From Lolium rigidum (taxonomy: Eukaryota; Streptophyta; Magnoliopsida; Poales; Poaceae): 64,000 nt of DNA. Location: positions 101,820,292-101,884,291 of the forward strand of contig NC_061510.1 in NCBI RefSeq assembly GCF_022539505.1, given 5' to 3'. The position numbers and the translations under genes are program-made. Under the pieces are notes generated by a model that was not told the origin of the DNA, did not search any database, and saw only the letters and a program-made list of their open reading frames with translations. Shown here piece after piece: positions 33,576 to 44,547 of the stretch. Every line of letters begins with the position of its first letter. Within the stretch, counting starts at the first letter, position 1.

Positions 33576-34761
33576 CAAGAACACGTCAATGAGCAAACGT
33601 GGCGAGGCTGATCCTTGTGATCGGCCCCAAAAATTTATGAAGGGACATTACAAAACCTTCATCGAACAAGCAACGTGGAGGCCGATTCCAGCAATCGGCC
33701 AAAATTATCCTCACCATCCATTCTGCCTGGGTTCGACATGTTATCCAACAGAGCCGATATCATCAATTCTCTTGACAGAATCGGCTCGGGGGGGCACCCA
33801 GGTGGATAAAATACGAGGATATGCAACGGAAGCATCCCGTCTCATCTTTGGTGATGGGTATTGGAATATGGGGGCCGATGCACTAGTCGGCCGTAAAAAA
33901 ATCGAAAATTTTCGAGCACAGCCGATGCAGCAGACATCGACTTAAGGATATGGAAGCCGATGCGTGGACATCGACTCAAGAGGAACAACTGTTACGATCA
34001 GAGGGTCAATGGAGCACTAATGGAAGAACTCCTCAATGGAGTAGTGTAAAAGCTCGGATCCTCTCTTCAAGGACAAGGCCAAGAGCGGCCTGGACGTGCA
34101 GATCAGGTCAAGGATGGAGCACATCAGATCCACCAAAGGAAAGGAGCCGATCTAACTGGCAAGGCGCAGAAAGAACTGAAGAAACTCGGGGGGCAGCTCA
34201 CCTTGAAGGTTCTCTGTTTGGGGCTACGTCATGAGTTGAGGCTAACGTCGGCACATGTGTCTGGTTCGCCTTCACTAAGGCTCGGGGGGCAGCTCGCCCT
34301 AAAGGTCATTGCTCTAGGGAGCCGATTTGGTTGGAATCGGCTAGCCCTGCGACACAACTGGTTTGGAGAGCGGTGTTCTGTTACAGAGTCATCAGTTTGA
34401 GCATCCAAGACGGTTCCAGGGCTCTTTTAAAGTCGCTTGCTCAAAGATCAAGTCGCCAGCTTGCCAAGATCGGCTGTGTCATCGTCATCGGCAGAAGCCA
34501 GCTAGCTTGGAGGGATGGCTAAATTGGCCCGTCTCGCAGATTATCATAAAACTGATGCGTTACCATCAGTTACTAAACATGGATTAGGCCAACAGTCGAC
34601 AAGCTCAGCATGAAAGAAATCGGCGAAATCAAGCTAAGGGAATTCTTCATTAATATGGGAATTTCTTACAATGGGGAGCCGATTGCTCAAGGAGGGAAGA
34701 ACAAAAGGAAGGGTCTATTGACCAATCTACTACTGCTAGGCCTATACTATTAGATCCTAAT
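33576..34761. other. Element III non-coding region rich in GCCGAT
   Basis: No coding signal. The hexamer GCCGAT or its complement ATCGGC occurs about 17 times between 33411 and 34685. Segments with ctcgggggca (33788, 34188 and 34283) resemble polypurine tracts. Confidence 0.6.
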
Positions 34762-35211
34762 CTACGGGCCATCACTGCCCTCATCGTCATCCTCAGAACT
34801 CTCATCGGCACTGCTGCCGATGGGCTCCTCGTCGCTACTCCCGTAGCCCTCCACGGGGGCTTCATCCCCGTCTTCGTCGTCGCTGCTGTCGTCGTCCCAC
34901 CACATGCGGAGACGCTTCGCTGGCGGGTAGCCCTCGAGGGAGTCGTCGTCGTCGTCATCTTCTTCTCCCTCTTCTTCAGAGGTGGGGCAGCCGTCCCAGG
35001 AGAACTGGTCGTCCTCACTTTTGGGCTCCAGTTCCCCATCGGCGAGGAACTGAAGATCTTCATCCCCGTTGGTCAAGGACTTGTCGTCCTCAGACCAAAT
35101 GGAGGAGGCATGGCTCTCCTCGTCCCAGTCTTCCGGGGCACGAATTTCTGGCGGCGTCTCGCGGGAGGAGTCGGACCCGTAGGAAAACTCGGAGGAAGAG
35201 GAAGAAGACAT
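34762..35211 (-). CDS. Element III antisense frame, 149-residue acidic protein
   Basis: An uninterrupted frame runs antisense to the element just before the 3' LTR. The start MSSSSSSEFSYGSDSSRE has a strong context (gccgccATGt). The protein is almost wholly Ser, Asp and Glu, with one basic patch (AKRLRMWW, about residues 94-101) between acidic blocks, and ends EDDDEGSDGP. A possible TATA-like tttatttaa lies about 70 bp upstream on the minus strand (35278-35287). I recall similar acidic antisense frames in related wheat elements, which suggests real coding. The function is unknown; acidic chromatin-binding or disordered proteins look similar. Low complexity could also give such a frame by chance, but its length without a stop next to heavily broken sense genes argues against that. 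Confidence 0.5.
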   Translation of the reverse strand: MSSSSSSEFSYGSDSSRETPPEIRAPEDWDEESHASSIWSEDDKSLTNGDEDLQFLADGELEPKSEDDQFSWDGCPTSEEEGEEDDDDDDSLEGYPPAKRLRMWWDDDSSDDEDGDEAPVEGYGSSDEEPIGSSADESSEDDDEGSDGP

Positions 35212-35488
35212 GGCGGCACAGAGGGTTTTTTGGTGCTAATGCGAGGAGGACGAAGGAGGCGGAAGCTGTTTAGAACGGTTAAATAAAGGGGATATGAGAG
35301 AGATTCAATGCCACAGCAGCTTCCGAGGAGATGTTGCCCAACAGGAAAATTTGACGGCCACGTGGAGAAGTGGAAGGGGCAAGGCATCATGATGGGGATT
35401 CTGCGGCAGCTCTGCTCTGCCACGACATGACCCGACGAAAGAAAGCGTAATGATTTTGGAAATGTCATTTCCAAAACCAGGGGGCATG
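35212..35488. other. Element III end before the 3' LTR
   Basis: This is non-coding sequence with the probable promoter of the antisense frame. It ends ccagggggcatg (35477-35488), the polypurine tract for the 3' LTR. Confidence 0.55.
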
Positions 35489-36656
35489 TGTTATCACCAG
35501 AATTTGACCGAGTCAGAGGTGGGCCGCGATCAAGATGGGTTTGAAGAAATATATATAGAAGGAATACTTGGATCGGCCTTTTACACCAAGTTGGGCTTAA
35601 TTGCCCGTGTATCTGTAACATATTAGATCGCATCTTAGTTTAGAGATAGAATCTTACTCGTGCACGGTTTGGTGCACGCCCACATTAGAAAGTCCGCTCG
35701 GACTATAAATATGTACCTAGGGTTTATGGAATAAACAACAACCAACGTTCAACCACAAACAAATCTCGGCGCATCGCCAACTCCTTCGTCTCGAGGGTTT
35801 CTACCGGTAAGCATCATGCTGCCTAGATCGCATCTTGCGATCTAGGCAGCACAAGCCTGCCTACGTTGTTCATGCGTTGCTCGTACTAAAGCCTTTTTGA
35901 TGGCGAGCAACGTAGTTATCTTAGACATGTTAGGGTTAGCATTGTTCCTCATGCTGCATGCTTTCGTAGTGCAACCCTTGCATGTCTAGCCGCCCTTACG
36001 CCTATCTTAGGCGTAGGGGCGGCACCCCGCTTGATCATAGTTTAGTAGATCTGATCCGTTACGATTGCTCCTTGTTCTACAAGGATTAGTTTAATATCCG
36101 CAATAGTTAGGCCTTACAAAGGGGGAGGATCCAGCGGCACGTAGGGTGTCGTTCGTTGGCCCTAAGCAGGATGTTCCGAGGATCAACCTCGTGTTGGTTT
36201 TTAGGCCTTGTTTAGGATCGGCTTACGATCACCGTGCGTGGCCGCGAGGCCCAACCTGGAGTAGGATGATCCGATTATGCGGTGAAAACCCCACATCGTC
36301 GTAGATCTCATTAGCTTTACCTTGATCAAGCGGGACCACCATATATTCGGGCACCTCGTCCGAATCATGGGTGGATCGGCTCTTTGAGCCGATTCACGAG
36401 ATAACCCGAGAGCCGATCGAGGCTCGTATTTAACGTTTACGTGTGTGCCCTGCAGGAAACTAAGCGAGGCATCATCCACACCTTCCCGACCGGGTATAGG
36501 TCAGGTGGCACGCCCTTGTGATAAACATCGGTGCGTGCGACCAGGAGGCTTTGCGGGCCGTCGCTCAGAGGGACTAGGGCCAGCCGCAGCCCTTAGTTGT
36601 TCCCGGCTCTACGGTGTTGCCCGTCTCTACCCGCCAGTGGGTTTCTGACGTCAACA
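35489..36656 (+). repeat. Element III 3' LTR
   Basis: 1168 bp, ending gacgtcaaca, with TSD atatt next (36657-36661). The hairpins of the 5' LTR are kept at 35817-35851 and 35989-36023. Confidence 0.94.
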
Positions 36657-36661
36657 ATATT

Positions 36662-37920
36662 TACTTTACTTCAACATGTTTCCTTTTAATTTTACCGTAA
36701 AAGACATACCGGTAGGACGTGGGTCTATAGTTGGGAGAAACAATATAGAAGAATTTTTCAATCATGTTAGTACCGTTGAAGATTTTGAAGATAGACAAAA
36801 GTACACTAATAAAGTTAATTATGAGGGGGATATTAAAACATCGATACCTTGCAAGCTCCTAGCGATGAATGAAGCGCTAGAAAATAACTATGCTTGGCTT
36901 GTTCCTGAAAATTTGTTTGATGATAGTAGCAAGCCCAAGACTAATGAAAAGGGAGCCGCTGAAACTTATGTATCCAATATACTATGCATGGTTGAGAAAA
37001 CTCCAAACCCCGCTGATGTTGATACTTCGTCTCTTGATAACACTTGATACACACTTTCTGCGCCTAGCTGAAAGGCGTTAAAGAAAAGCGCTTATGGGAG
37101 ACAACCCATGTTTTTACTACAGTATTTTTGTTTTGAATTTGAGTCTTGGAAGTTGTTTACTACTGTAGCAACCACTCCTTATCTTAGTTTTGTGTTTTGT
37201 TGTGCCAAGTAAAGTCTTTGATAGTAAAGTGAATACTAGATTTGGATTACTGCGCAGTTTACAGATTTCTTTGTCTGTCACGAATTTCGACCTGCCTCTC
37301 TGTAGGTAGCTCAGAAAATTAAGCCAATTTACGTGCGTGATTCTCAGATATGTACGCAACTTTCATTCAATTTGGGCATTTTCATTTGAGCAAGTCTGGT
37401 GCCTCAATAAAATCCATCTTTACGGACTGTTCTGTTTTGACAGATTCTGCCTTTTATTTCGCATTGCCTCTTTTGCTATGATGGATGAATTTCTTTGTTC
37501 CATTAATGTCCAAGTAGCTTTATGCAATGTCCGAAGTGTTAAGAATGATTGTGTCACCTCTGAACATGTTAATTTTTATTATGCACTAACCCTCTAATGA
37601 GTTGTTTCGAGTTTGGTGTGGAGGAAGTTTTCAAGGATCAAGAGAGGAAACTGATGCAATATGATCAAGGAGAGTGAAAGCTCTAAGCTTGGGGATGCCC
37701 CGGTGGTTCACCCCTGCATATTTTAAGAAGACTCAAGCGTCTAAGCTTGGGGATGCCCAAGGCATCCCCTTCTTCATCGACAACATTATCAGGTTCCTCC
37801 CTTGAAACTATATTTTTATTCCGTCACATCTTATGTACTTTGCTTGGAGCGTCGGTTTGTTTTTGTTTTTGTTTTTGTTTGAATAAAATGGATCCTAGCA
37901 TTCATTGTGTGGGAGAGAGA
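36662..37920 (+). other. Element I internal region, middle part
   Basis: After the TSD of element III the leader of element I continues into a short reading frame (36676-37047), a stem-loop block (37055-37112), a T-rich stretch and two copies of ctaagcttggggatgc (37682-37697 and 37741-37756), the second with the 9-bp hairpin (37749-37769). It is cut at gggagagaga, the target of element V. Confidence 0.75.
36676..37047 (+). CDS. Element I small frame, 123 residues, unknown
   Basis: The frame starts MFPFNFTVKDIPVGRG and ends ADVDTSSLDNT. It is the only open frame of note in element I. I recognise no gag, protease or polymerase motif. Its last residues resemble the end of the protease frame of element V (DVDASSLDVT at 41956), and the DNA after both stops is nearly identical. 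It may be the tail of a larger deleted gene with a new 5' part, or a captured segment. Tyr/Asn/Glu-rich with no membrane segment. Confidence 0.4.
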   Translation: MFPFNFTVKDIPVGRGSIVGRNNIEEFFNHVSTVEDFEDRQKYTNKVNYEGDIKTSIPCKLLAMNEALENNYAWLVPENLFDDSSKPKTNEKGAAETYVSNILCMVEKTPNPADVDTSSLDNT

Positions 37921-39603
37921 TGATACGTCTCCGACGTATCGATAATTTCTTATGTTCTATGCCATATTATTGATGATACCTACATGTTTTATGCACACTT
38001 TATGTCATATTCGTGCATTTTCTGGAACTAACCTATTAACAAGATGCCGAAGTGCCGGTTCCTGTTTTCTGCTGTTTTTGGTTTCAGAAATCCTAGTAAC
38101 GAAATATTCTCGGAATTGGACGAAACGAAGACCCAGGGGCCTATTTTTCCACGGAGCTTCCAGAAGACCGAAGAACATACGAAGTGGGGCCACGAGGTGG
38201 CGACACCACAAGGCGGCGCGGCCTAGGGGGGCCCGCGCCGCCCTATGGTGTGGCCCCCTCGTCTGGCCCCCGACTCTGCCCTTCCGCCTACTTAAAGCCT
38301 CCGTCGTGAAACCCCTGAGGCGAAAAACCACGATACGGAAAACCTTACTGAGACGCCGCCGCCGCCGATCCCATCTCGGGGGATTCTGGAGATCTCCTCC
38401 GGCACCCTGCCGGAGAGGGGATTCATCTCCCGGAGGACTCTACACCGCCATGGTCGCCTCCGGAGTGATGAGTGAGTAGTTCACCCCTGGACTATGGGTC
38501 CATAGCAGTAGCTAGATGGTTGTCTTCTCCTCATTGTGCTTCATTGTTGGATCTTGTGAGCTGCCTAACATGATCAAGATCATCTATCCGTAATACTCTA
38601 TGTTGTGTTTGTCGGGATCCGATGGATAGAGAATACCATGTCATGTTAATTATCAAGTTATTACATATGTGTTGTTTATGATCTTGCATGCTCTCCGTTA
38701 CTAGTAGAGGCTCTGGCCAAGTTTTTACTTTTAACTCCAAGAGGGAGTATTTATGCTCGATAGTGGGTTCATGCCTGCATTGACACCGGGACAGTGACGT
38801 AAAGTTCTAAGGTTGTGTTGTGCTGTTGCCACTAGGGATAAAACATTGGCGCTATGTCCGAGGATGTAGTTGTTGATTACATTACGCACCATACTTAATG
38901 CAATTGTCCGTTGCTTTGCAACTTAATACCGGAAGGGGTTCGGACGATAACTCCGAAGGTGGACTTTTAGGCATAGATGCAGTTGGATGGCGGTCTATGT
39001 ACTTTGTCGTAATGCCCAATTAAATCTCACTATACTTATCATGACATGTATGTGCATTGTTATGCCCTCTCTATTTGTCAATTGCCCGACTGTAATTTGT
39101 TCACCCAACATGCTTTTATCTTATGGGAGAGACACCTCTAGTGAACTGTGGACCCCGGTCCATTCTTTTAATACTGAAATACAAATCTACTCGCAATACT
39201 TGTTTTACTCGTTTTCTCTGCAAACAATCATCTTCCACACAATACGGTTAATCCTTTGTTACAGCAAGCCGGTGAGATTGACAACCTCACTCGTTTCGTT
39301 GGGGCAAAGTACTTTGGTTGTGTTGTGCAGGTTCCACGTTGGCGCCGGAATCTCTGGTGTTGCGTCGCACTACATCCCGCCGCCATCAACCTTCAACGTG
39401 CTTCTTGACTCCTACTGGTTCGATTAAACCTTGGTTTCTTACTGAGGGAAACTTGCCGCTGTGCGCATCACACCTTCCTCTTGGGGTTCCCAACGGACGT
39501 GTCAACTACACGCATCAAGCAAATTTATGGCGCCGTTGCCGGGGACCTGAAGAAAAGTTACACAACAGAGATCTCTAACTCCCACGTCAACTTTGCGCCA
39601 GCA
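37921..39603 (+). repeat. Element V 5' LTR (extended)
   Basis: Homology to the LTR of element I ends at 39517 (acgcatca). Bases 39518-39603 are an extension holding a primer-site copy (39528-39545). The same extension is in the 3' LTR (46144-46229), so it is a true part of the LTR. Confidence 0.92.
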
Positions 39604-39612
39604 ACAAATTTC

Positions 39613-39630
39613 TGGCGCCGTTGCCGGGGA
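39613..39630 (+). other. Element V primer binding site in use
   Basis: TGGCGCCGTTGCCGGGGA, followed by gatc, nine bases after the extended LTR. It pairs with the 3' end of plant tRNA-Asp(GUC). Confidence 0.8.
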
Positions 39631-39854
39631 GATCAAGACACGCTGCAAGGGGAGTCTCCACTTCTCAATCTCTTTACTTTGTTTTTGTCTTGCTTTATTT
39701 TATTTACTACTTTGTTTGTTGCATTATATCAAAACACAAAAAAATTAGTTGCTAGTTTTCCTTTATTTACTGTCTTGTTTGCTATATCAAAAATACAAAA
39801 AAATTAGTTACTTGCATTTACTTTATCTAGTTTGCTTTATTTACTATTGCTAAA

Positions 39855-41237
39855 ATGGCTACCCCTGAAAATACTAAGTTGTGTGACTTCACTAGCACAA
39901 ATAATAATGATTTCTTATGCACACCTATTGCTCCACCTGCTACTACAGCAGAATTCTTTGAAATTAAACCTGCTTTACTTAATCTTGTTATGCAAGAGCA
40001 ATTTTCTGGTGTTAGTTCTGATGATGCTGCTGCCCATCTCAATAATTTTGTTGAATTATGTGAAATGCAAAAATATAAAGATGTAGATGGTGACATTATA
40101 AAATTAAAATTGTTTCCTTTCTCATTAAGAGGAAGAGCTAAAGATTGGTTGCTATCTCTGCCTAAGAATAGTATTGATTCCTGGACTAAATGCAAGGATG
40201 CTTTTATTGGTAGATATTATCCCCCTGCTAAAATTATATCTTTGAGGAGTAGCATAATGAATTTTAAACAATTAGATAATGAACATGTTGCTCAAGCTTG
40301 GGAAAGAATGAAATCTTTGGTTAAAAATTTCCCAACCCATGGACTGACTACTTGGATGATCATCCAAACCTTCTATGCAGGACTAAATTTTTCTTCACGG
40401 AATTTATTGGATTCAGCTGCTGGAGGTACCTTTATGTCCATCACTCTTGGTGAAGCAACAAAGCTCCTTGATAATATGATGGTTAATTACTCCGAATGGC
40501 ACACGGAAAGAGCTCCACAAGGTAAGAAGGTAAATTCTGTTGAAGAAACCTCTTCCTTGAGTGATAAGATTGATGCTATTATGTCTATGCTTGTTAATGG
40601 TAGGACTAATGTTGATCCTAATAATATTCCGTTAGCTTCATTGGTTGCTCAAAATTCTAGGCCGAATCCTGCTAATAATAACTCTTATGGTAGATATGTT
40701 TCGCCTAATGAGGAAAAGGTGTTAGAAATTGAAAGATCCACGAAGAGCTTTATGCAATCACAATATGAGCAAAATAAATTGTTTACTAAAACTATGAATG
40801 ATCAATCTGCCTTGTTAAAGAATATAGGAAATCAACTTGAAAATTTGAATATGGAGATTTCTGGTTTGCAAACTAAACTTGCAAATGCTGAAACCCGAAT
40901 CCCATACATGTCTGCGTCACAATCTTCTTTAATTAATAAAATGGCTGCTAAACCTGATGATATTGAAAATGAAATTGTTACTACAGCAAATGCCATCCAA
41001 GTTAGAATTAATGAGAATATAAGATTAATGGCTGAACTGCGTGCTAGGTGGGATAGAGAAGAAAATGAAAAACTAGCTAAAAAGGAAAATGTAGCTAAAG
41101 TTTGGACTATTACCACCACTAGCAATGCTAATGATTCACATGTTGCTGCACCTCCTACTATCAATGGTAAAATAATTGGTGTTGGCAATGTTTCTACTCC
41201 TAGTGCAAAGCGCGCAAAATTACCCGAAACTCGCTAA
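39855..41237 (+). CDS. Element V gag protein
   Basis: This is a complete 460-residue frame beginning MATPENTKLCDFTSTN. The gag core lies at about residues 83-200 (KLFPFSLRGRAKDWLLSLP, then FIGRYYPPAKI and AQAWERMKSL), the particle-forming region of Athila-type elements. Residues 290-410 are Lys/Glu/Asn-rich and probably helical. There is no zinc knuckle. The stop at 41237 comes in a Lys/Arg-rich segment; the next frame (41176 on) continues toward the protease, so a one-base shift near 41230 may have shortened an original gag-protease fusion. It is transcribed, if at all, from the LTR. Confidence 0.78.
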   Translation: MATPENTKLCDFTSTNNNDFLCTPIAPPATTAEFFEIKPALLNLVMQEQFSGVSSDDAAAHLNNFVELCEMQKYKDVDGDIIKLKLFPFSLRGRAKDWLLSLPKNSIDSWTKCKDAFIGRYYPPAKIISLRSSIMNFKQLDNEHVAQAWERMKSLVKNFPTHGLTTWMIIQTFYAGLNFSSRNLLDSAAGGTFMSITLGEATKLLDNMMVNYSEWHTERAPQGKKVNSVEETSSLSDKIDAIMSMLVNGRTNVDPNNIPLASLVAQNSRPNPANNNSYGRYVSPNEEKVLEIERSTKSFMQSQYEQNKLFTKTMNDQSALLKNIGNQLENLNMEISGLQTKLANAETRIPYMSASQSSLINKMAAKPDDIENEIVTTANAIQVRINENIRLMAELRARWDREENEKLAKKENVAKVWTITTTSNANDSHVAAPPTINGKIIGVGNVSTPSAKRAKLPETR

Positions 41238-41956
41238 AACCGCTGAAACCGCTTGTGATAAAACTGCTGAAATTTTTTCCAACCTTGGGGATGATAATCC
41301 CATTGCTTTAGATTGTAATGATTTAGATTTTGATGATTGCCACATCTCTGAAGTTATAAAGTTCTTGCAAAAACTTGCTAAAAGTCCTAATGCTAGCGCT
41401 ATAAACTTGGCTTTCACAAAACATATTACAAATGCTCTCATAAAAGCTAGAGAAGAGAAACTAAAACTTGAAACTTCTATTCCTAGAAAGCTAGAGGATG
41501 GTTGGGAGCCCATCATTAAAATGAGAGTCAAAGATTTTGATTGTAATGCTTTATGTGATCTTGGTGCAAGTATTTCGTTATGCCTAAAAAGTCTATGATA
41601 TGCTTGACTTGCCACCATTGAAAAATTGTTATCCGGATGTTAATCTCGCTGATAATGCTAAAAAGAAACCTTTGGGGAAAGTTGATAATGTTCATATTAT
41701 GGTTAACAATAACCTTGTCCCCGTTGATTTTGTTGTCTTGGATATTGAATGCAATGCATCTTGTCCCATTATATTGGGAAGACCTTTTCTTCGAACCGTT
41801 GGTGCTACTATTGATATGAAGGAAGGTAATATTAAATATCAATTTCCTCTCAAGAAAGGTATGGAACACTTCCCTAGAAAGAGAATGAAGGTACCTTATG
41901 ATTCTATTATTAGAATAAATTATGATGTTGATGCTTCATCTCTTGATGTTACTTGA
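41176..41956 (+). pseudogene. Element V aspartic protease remnant
   Basis: Two frames, 41176-41598 and 41600-41956, together give the Athila-type protease. The active-site segment reads ALCDLGASIS (Asp-Leu-Gly-Ala in place of DTGA) at about 41550-41580. The frame breaks a few codons later near 41590 and goes on with MLDLPPLKNCYPDVNLAD, then PVDFVVLDIECNASCPIILG, where the ILGRPFL motif closes the fold. The stop at 41956 ends the coding part of the element. Reverse transcriptase, RNase H and integrase are absent. Confidence 0.75.
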
Positions 41957-44547
41957 GATACACTTTCTGCGCCTAGCTGAAAGGCGTTAAAGAAAAGCGC
42001 TTATGGGAGACAACCCATGTTTTTACTCCAGTATTTTTGTTTTATATTTGTGTCTTGGAAGTTGTTTACTACTGTAGCAACCTCTCCTTATCTTAGTTTT
42101 ATGTTTTGTTGTGCCAAGTAAAGTCTTTGATAGAAAAGTAAGTACTAGATTTGGATTACTTGCGCAGTTCCAGATTTCTTTGTCTGTCACGAATCTGGGT
42201 CTATCTCCCTGTAGGTAGCTCAGAAAATTAAGCCAATTTACGAGCATGATCCTCAGATATGTACGCAACTTTCATTCAATTTGAGCATTTTCGTTTGAGC
42301 AAGTCTGGTGGCCTAATAAAATCCATCTTTACGGACTGTTCTGTTTTGACAGATTCTGTCTTTTATTTCGCATTGCCTCTTTTGCTATGTTGGATGAATT
42401 TCTTTGATCCATTAATGTCCAGTAGCTTTATGCAATGTCCAGAAGTGTTAAGAATGATTGTGTCACCTCTGAACATGTGAATTTTTATTATGCACTAACC
42501 CTCTAATGAGTTGTTTCGAGTTTGGTGTGGAGGAAGTTTTCAAGGATCAAGAGAGGAGTATGATGCAATATGATCAAGGAGAGTGAAAGCTCTAAGCTTG
42601 GGGATGCCCCGGTGGTTCACCCCTGCATATTCTAAGAAGACTCAAGCGTCTAAGCTTGGGGATGCCCAAGGCATCCCCTTCTTCATCGACAACATTATCA
42701 GGTTCCTCCCCCGAAACTATATTTTTATTCCGTCACATCTTATGCACTTTGCTTGGAGCGTCGGTTTGTTTTTGTTTTTTGTTTTGTTTGAATAAAATGG
42801 ATCCTAGCATTCACTTTATGGGAGAGAGACACGCTCCGCTGTAGGCATATGTGACAAATATGTCCTTAGGCTCTACTCATAGTATTCATGGCGAAGTTTC
42901 ATCTTCGTTAAATTGTTATATGGTTGGAATTGGAAAATGCTACATGTAGTAACTCTAAAATGTCTTGGATAATTTGATACTTGGCAATTGTTGTGCTCAT
43001 GTTTAAGCTCTTGCATCATATACTTTGCACCCATTAATGAAGAAATACTTAGAGCTTGCTAATTTGGTTTGCATATTTGGTTTCTCTAGAGTCTAGATAA
43101 CATCTAGTATTGAGTTTTGAACAACAAGGAAGACGGTATGGAGTCTTATAATGTTTACCATATGTCTTTTATGTGAGTTTTGCTGTACCGTTCATCCTTG
43201 TGTTTGTTTCAAATAACCTTGCTAGCCTAAACCTTGTATCGAGAGGGAATACTTCTCATGCATCCAAAATACTTGAGCCAACCACTATGCCATTTGTGTC
43301 CACCATACCTACCTACTACATGGTATTTATTCGCCATTCCAAAGTAAATTGCTTGAGTGCTACCTTTAAAATTCCGTCATTCACCTTTGCAATATATAGC
43401 TCATGGGACAAATAGCTTAAAAACTATTGTGGTATTGAATATGTACTTATGCACTTTATCTCTTATTAAGTTGCTTGTTGTGCGATAACCATGCTTCTGG
43501 GGACGCCATCAACTATTCTTTGTTGAATATCATGTGAGTTGCTATGCATGTCCGTCTTGTTTGAAGCAAGAGAGATCTACCACCTTTATGGTTGGAGCAT
43601 GCATACTGTTAGAGAAGAACTTTGGGCCGCTAACTAAAGCCATGATTCATGGTGGAAGTTTCAGTTTGGACATACATCCTCAATCTCATATGAGAATAAT
43701 AATTGTTGCCACATGCTTATGCATTAAAGAGGAGTCCATTATCTCGTTGTCCATGTTGTCCCGGTATGGATGTCTAAGTTGAGAATAATCAAAAGCGAGA
43801 AATCCAAAATGCGAGCTTTCTCCTTAGACCTTTGTACAGGCGGCATGGAGGTACCCCATTGTGACACTTGGTCAAAACATGTGCATTGCAAAGATCCGGT
43901 AGTCCAAGTTAATTAGGACAAGGTGCGGGCACTATTAGTATACTATGCATGAGACTTGCAACTTGTAAGATATAATGTACATAAGTCATATGCTTTATTA
44001 CTACCGTTGACAAAATTGTTTCATGTTTTCAAAATAAAAGCTCTAGCACAAATATAGCAATCGATGCTTTCCTCTTTGAAGGACCATTCTTTTTACTTTT
44101 ATGTTGAGTCAGTTCACCTATCTCTCTCCACCTCAAGAAACAAACACTTGTGTGAACTGTGCATTGATTCCTACATACTTGCATATTGTACTTGTTATAT
44201 TACTCTATGTTGACAACTATCCATGAGATATACATGTTACAAGTTGAAAGCAACCACTGAAACTTAATCTTCCTTTGTGTTGCTTCAATACCTTTACTTT
44301 GATTTATTGCTTTATGAGTTAACTCTTATGCAAGACTTATTAATACTTGTCTTGAAGTACTATTCATGAAAAGTCTTTGCTTTATGATTCACTTGTTTAC
44401 TCATGTCATTACCATTGTTTTGATCGCTGCATTCACTACATATGTTTACAAATAGTATGATCAAGGTTATGATGGCATATCACTTCAGAAATTATCTTTA
44501 TTATCGTTTTACCTGCTCGGACGAGCGTAACTAAGCTTGGGGATGCT
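41957..44547 (+). other. Element V 3' non-coding region and polypurine tract
   Basis: The region has a stop-proximal stem-loop block (cgcctagctgaaaggcg, then ATGGGAGACAACCCAT), two copies of ctaagcttggggatgc (42592-42607 and 42650-42665), the 9-bp hairpin at 42658-42678, and the third copy before the 3' LTR (44531-44546). No gene is seen; the short frames are AT-rich noise. Confidence 0.7.

Larger units (their letters stand above)
21260..36656 (+). mobile_element. Element III: Tat-like LTR retrotransposon, split by element IV
   Basis: LTRs of 1168 bp (21260-22427 and 35489-36656) begin TGTTATCACCAG and end GACGTCAACA. The 5-bp duplication ATATT is perfect (21255-21259 and 36657-36661). It sits in the leader of element I. 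Coding capacity is limited to a broken gag-like frame, interrupted at 25077/33396 by element IV, whose tail runs straight into what in relatives lies beyond the protease. No protease, reverse transcriptase or integrase is present. A 149-residue acidic frame lies antisense near the 3' LTR. The LTRs differ at about ten positions by eye. The motif GCCGAT/ATCGGC is strongly enriched throughout. Confidence 0.92.
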
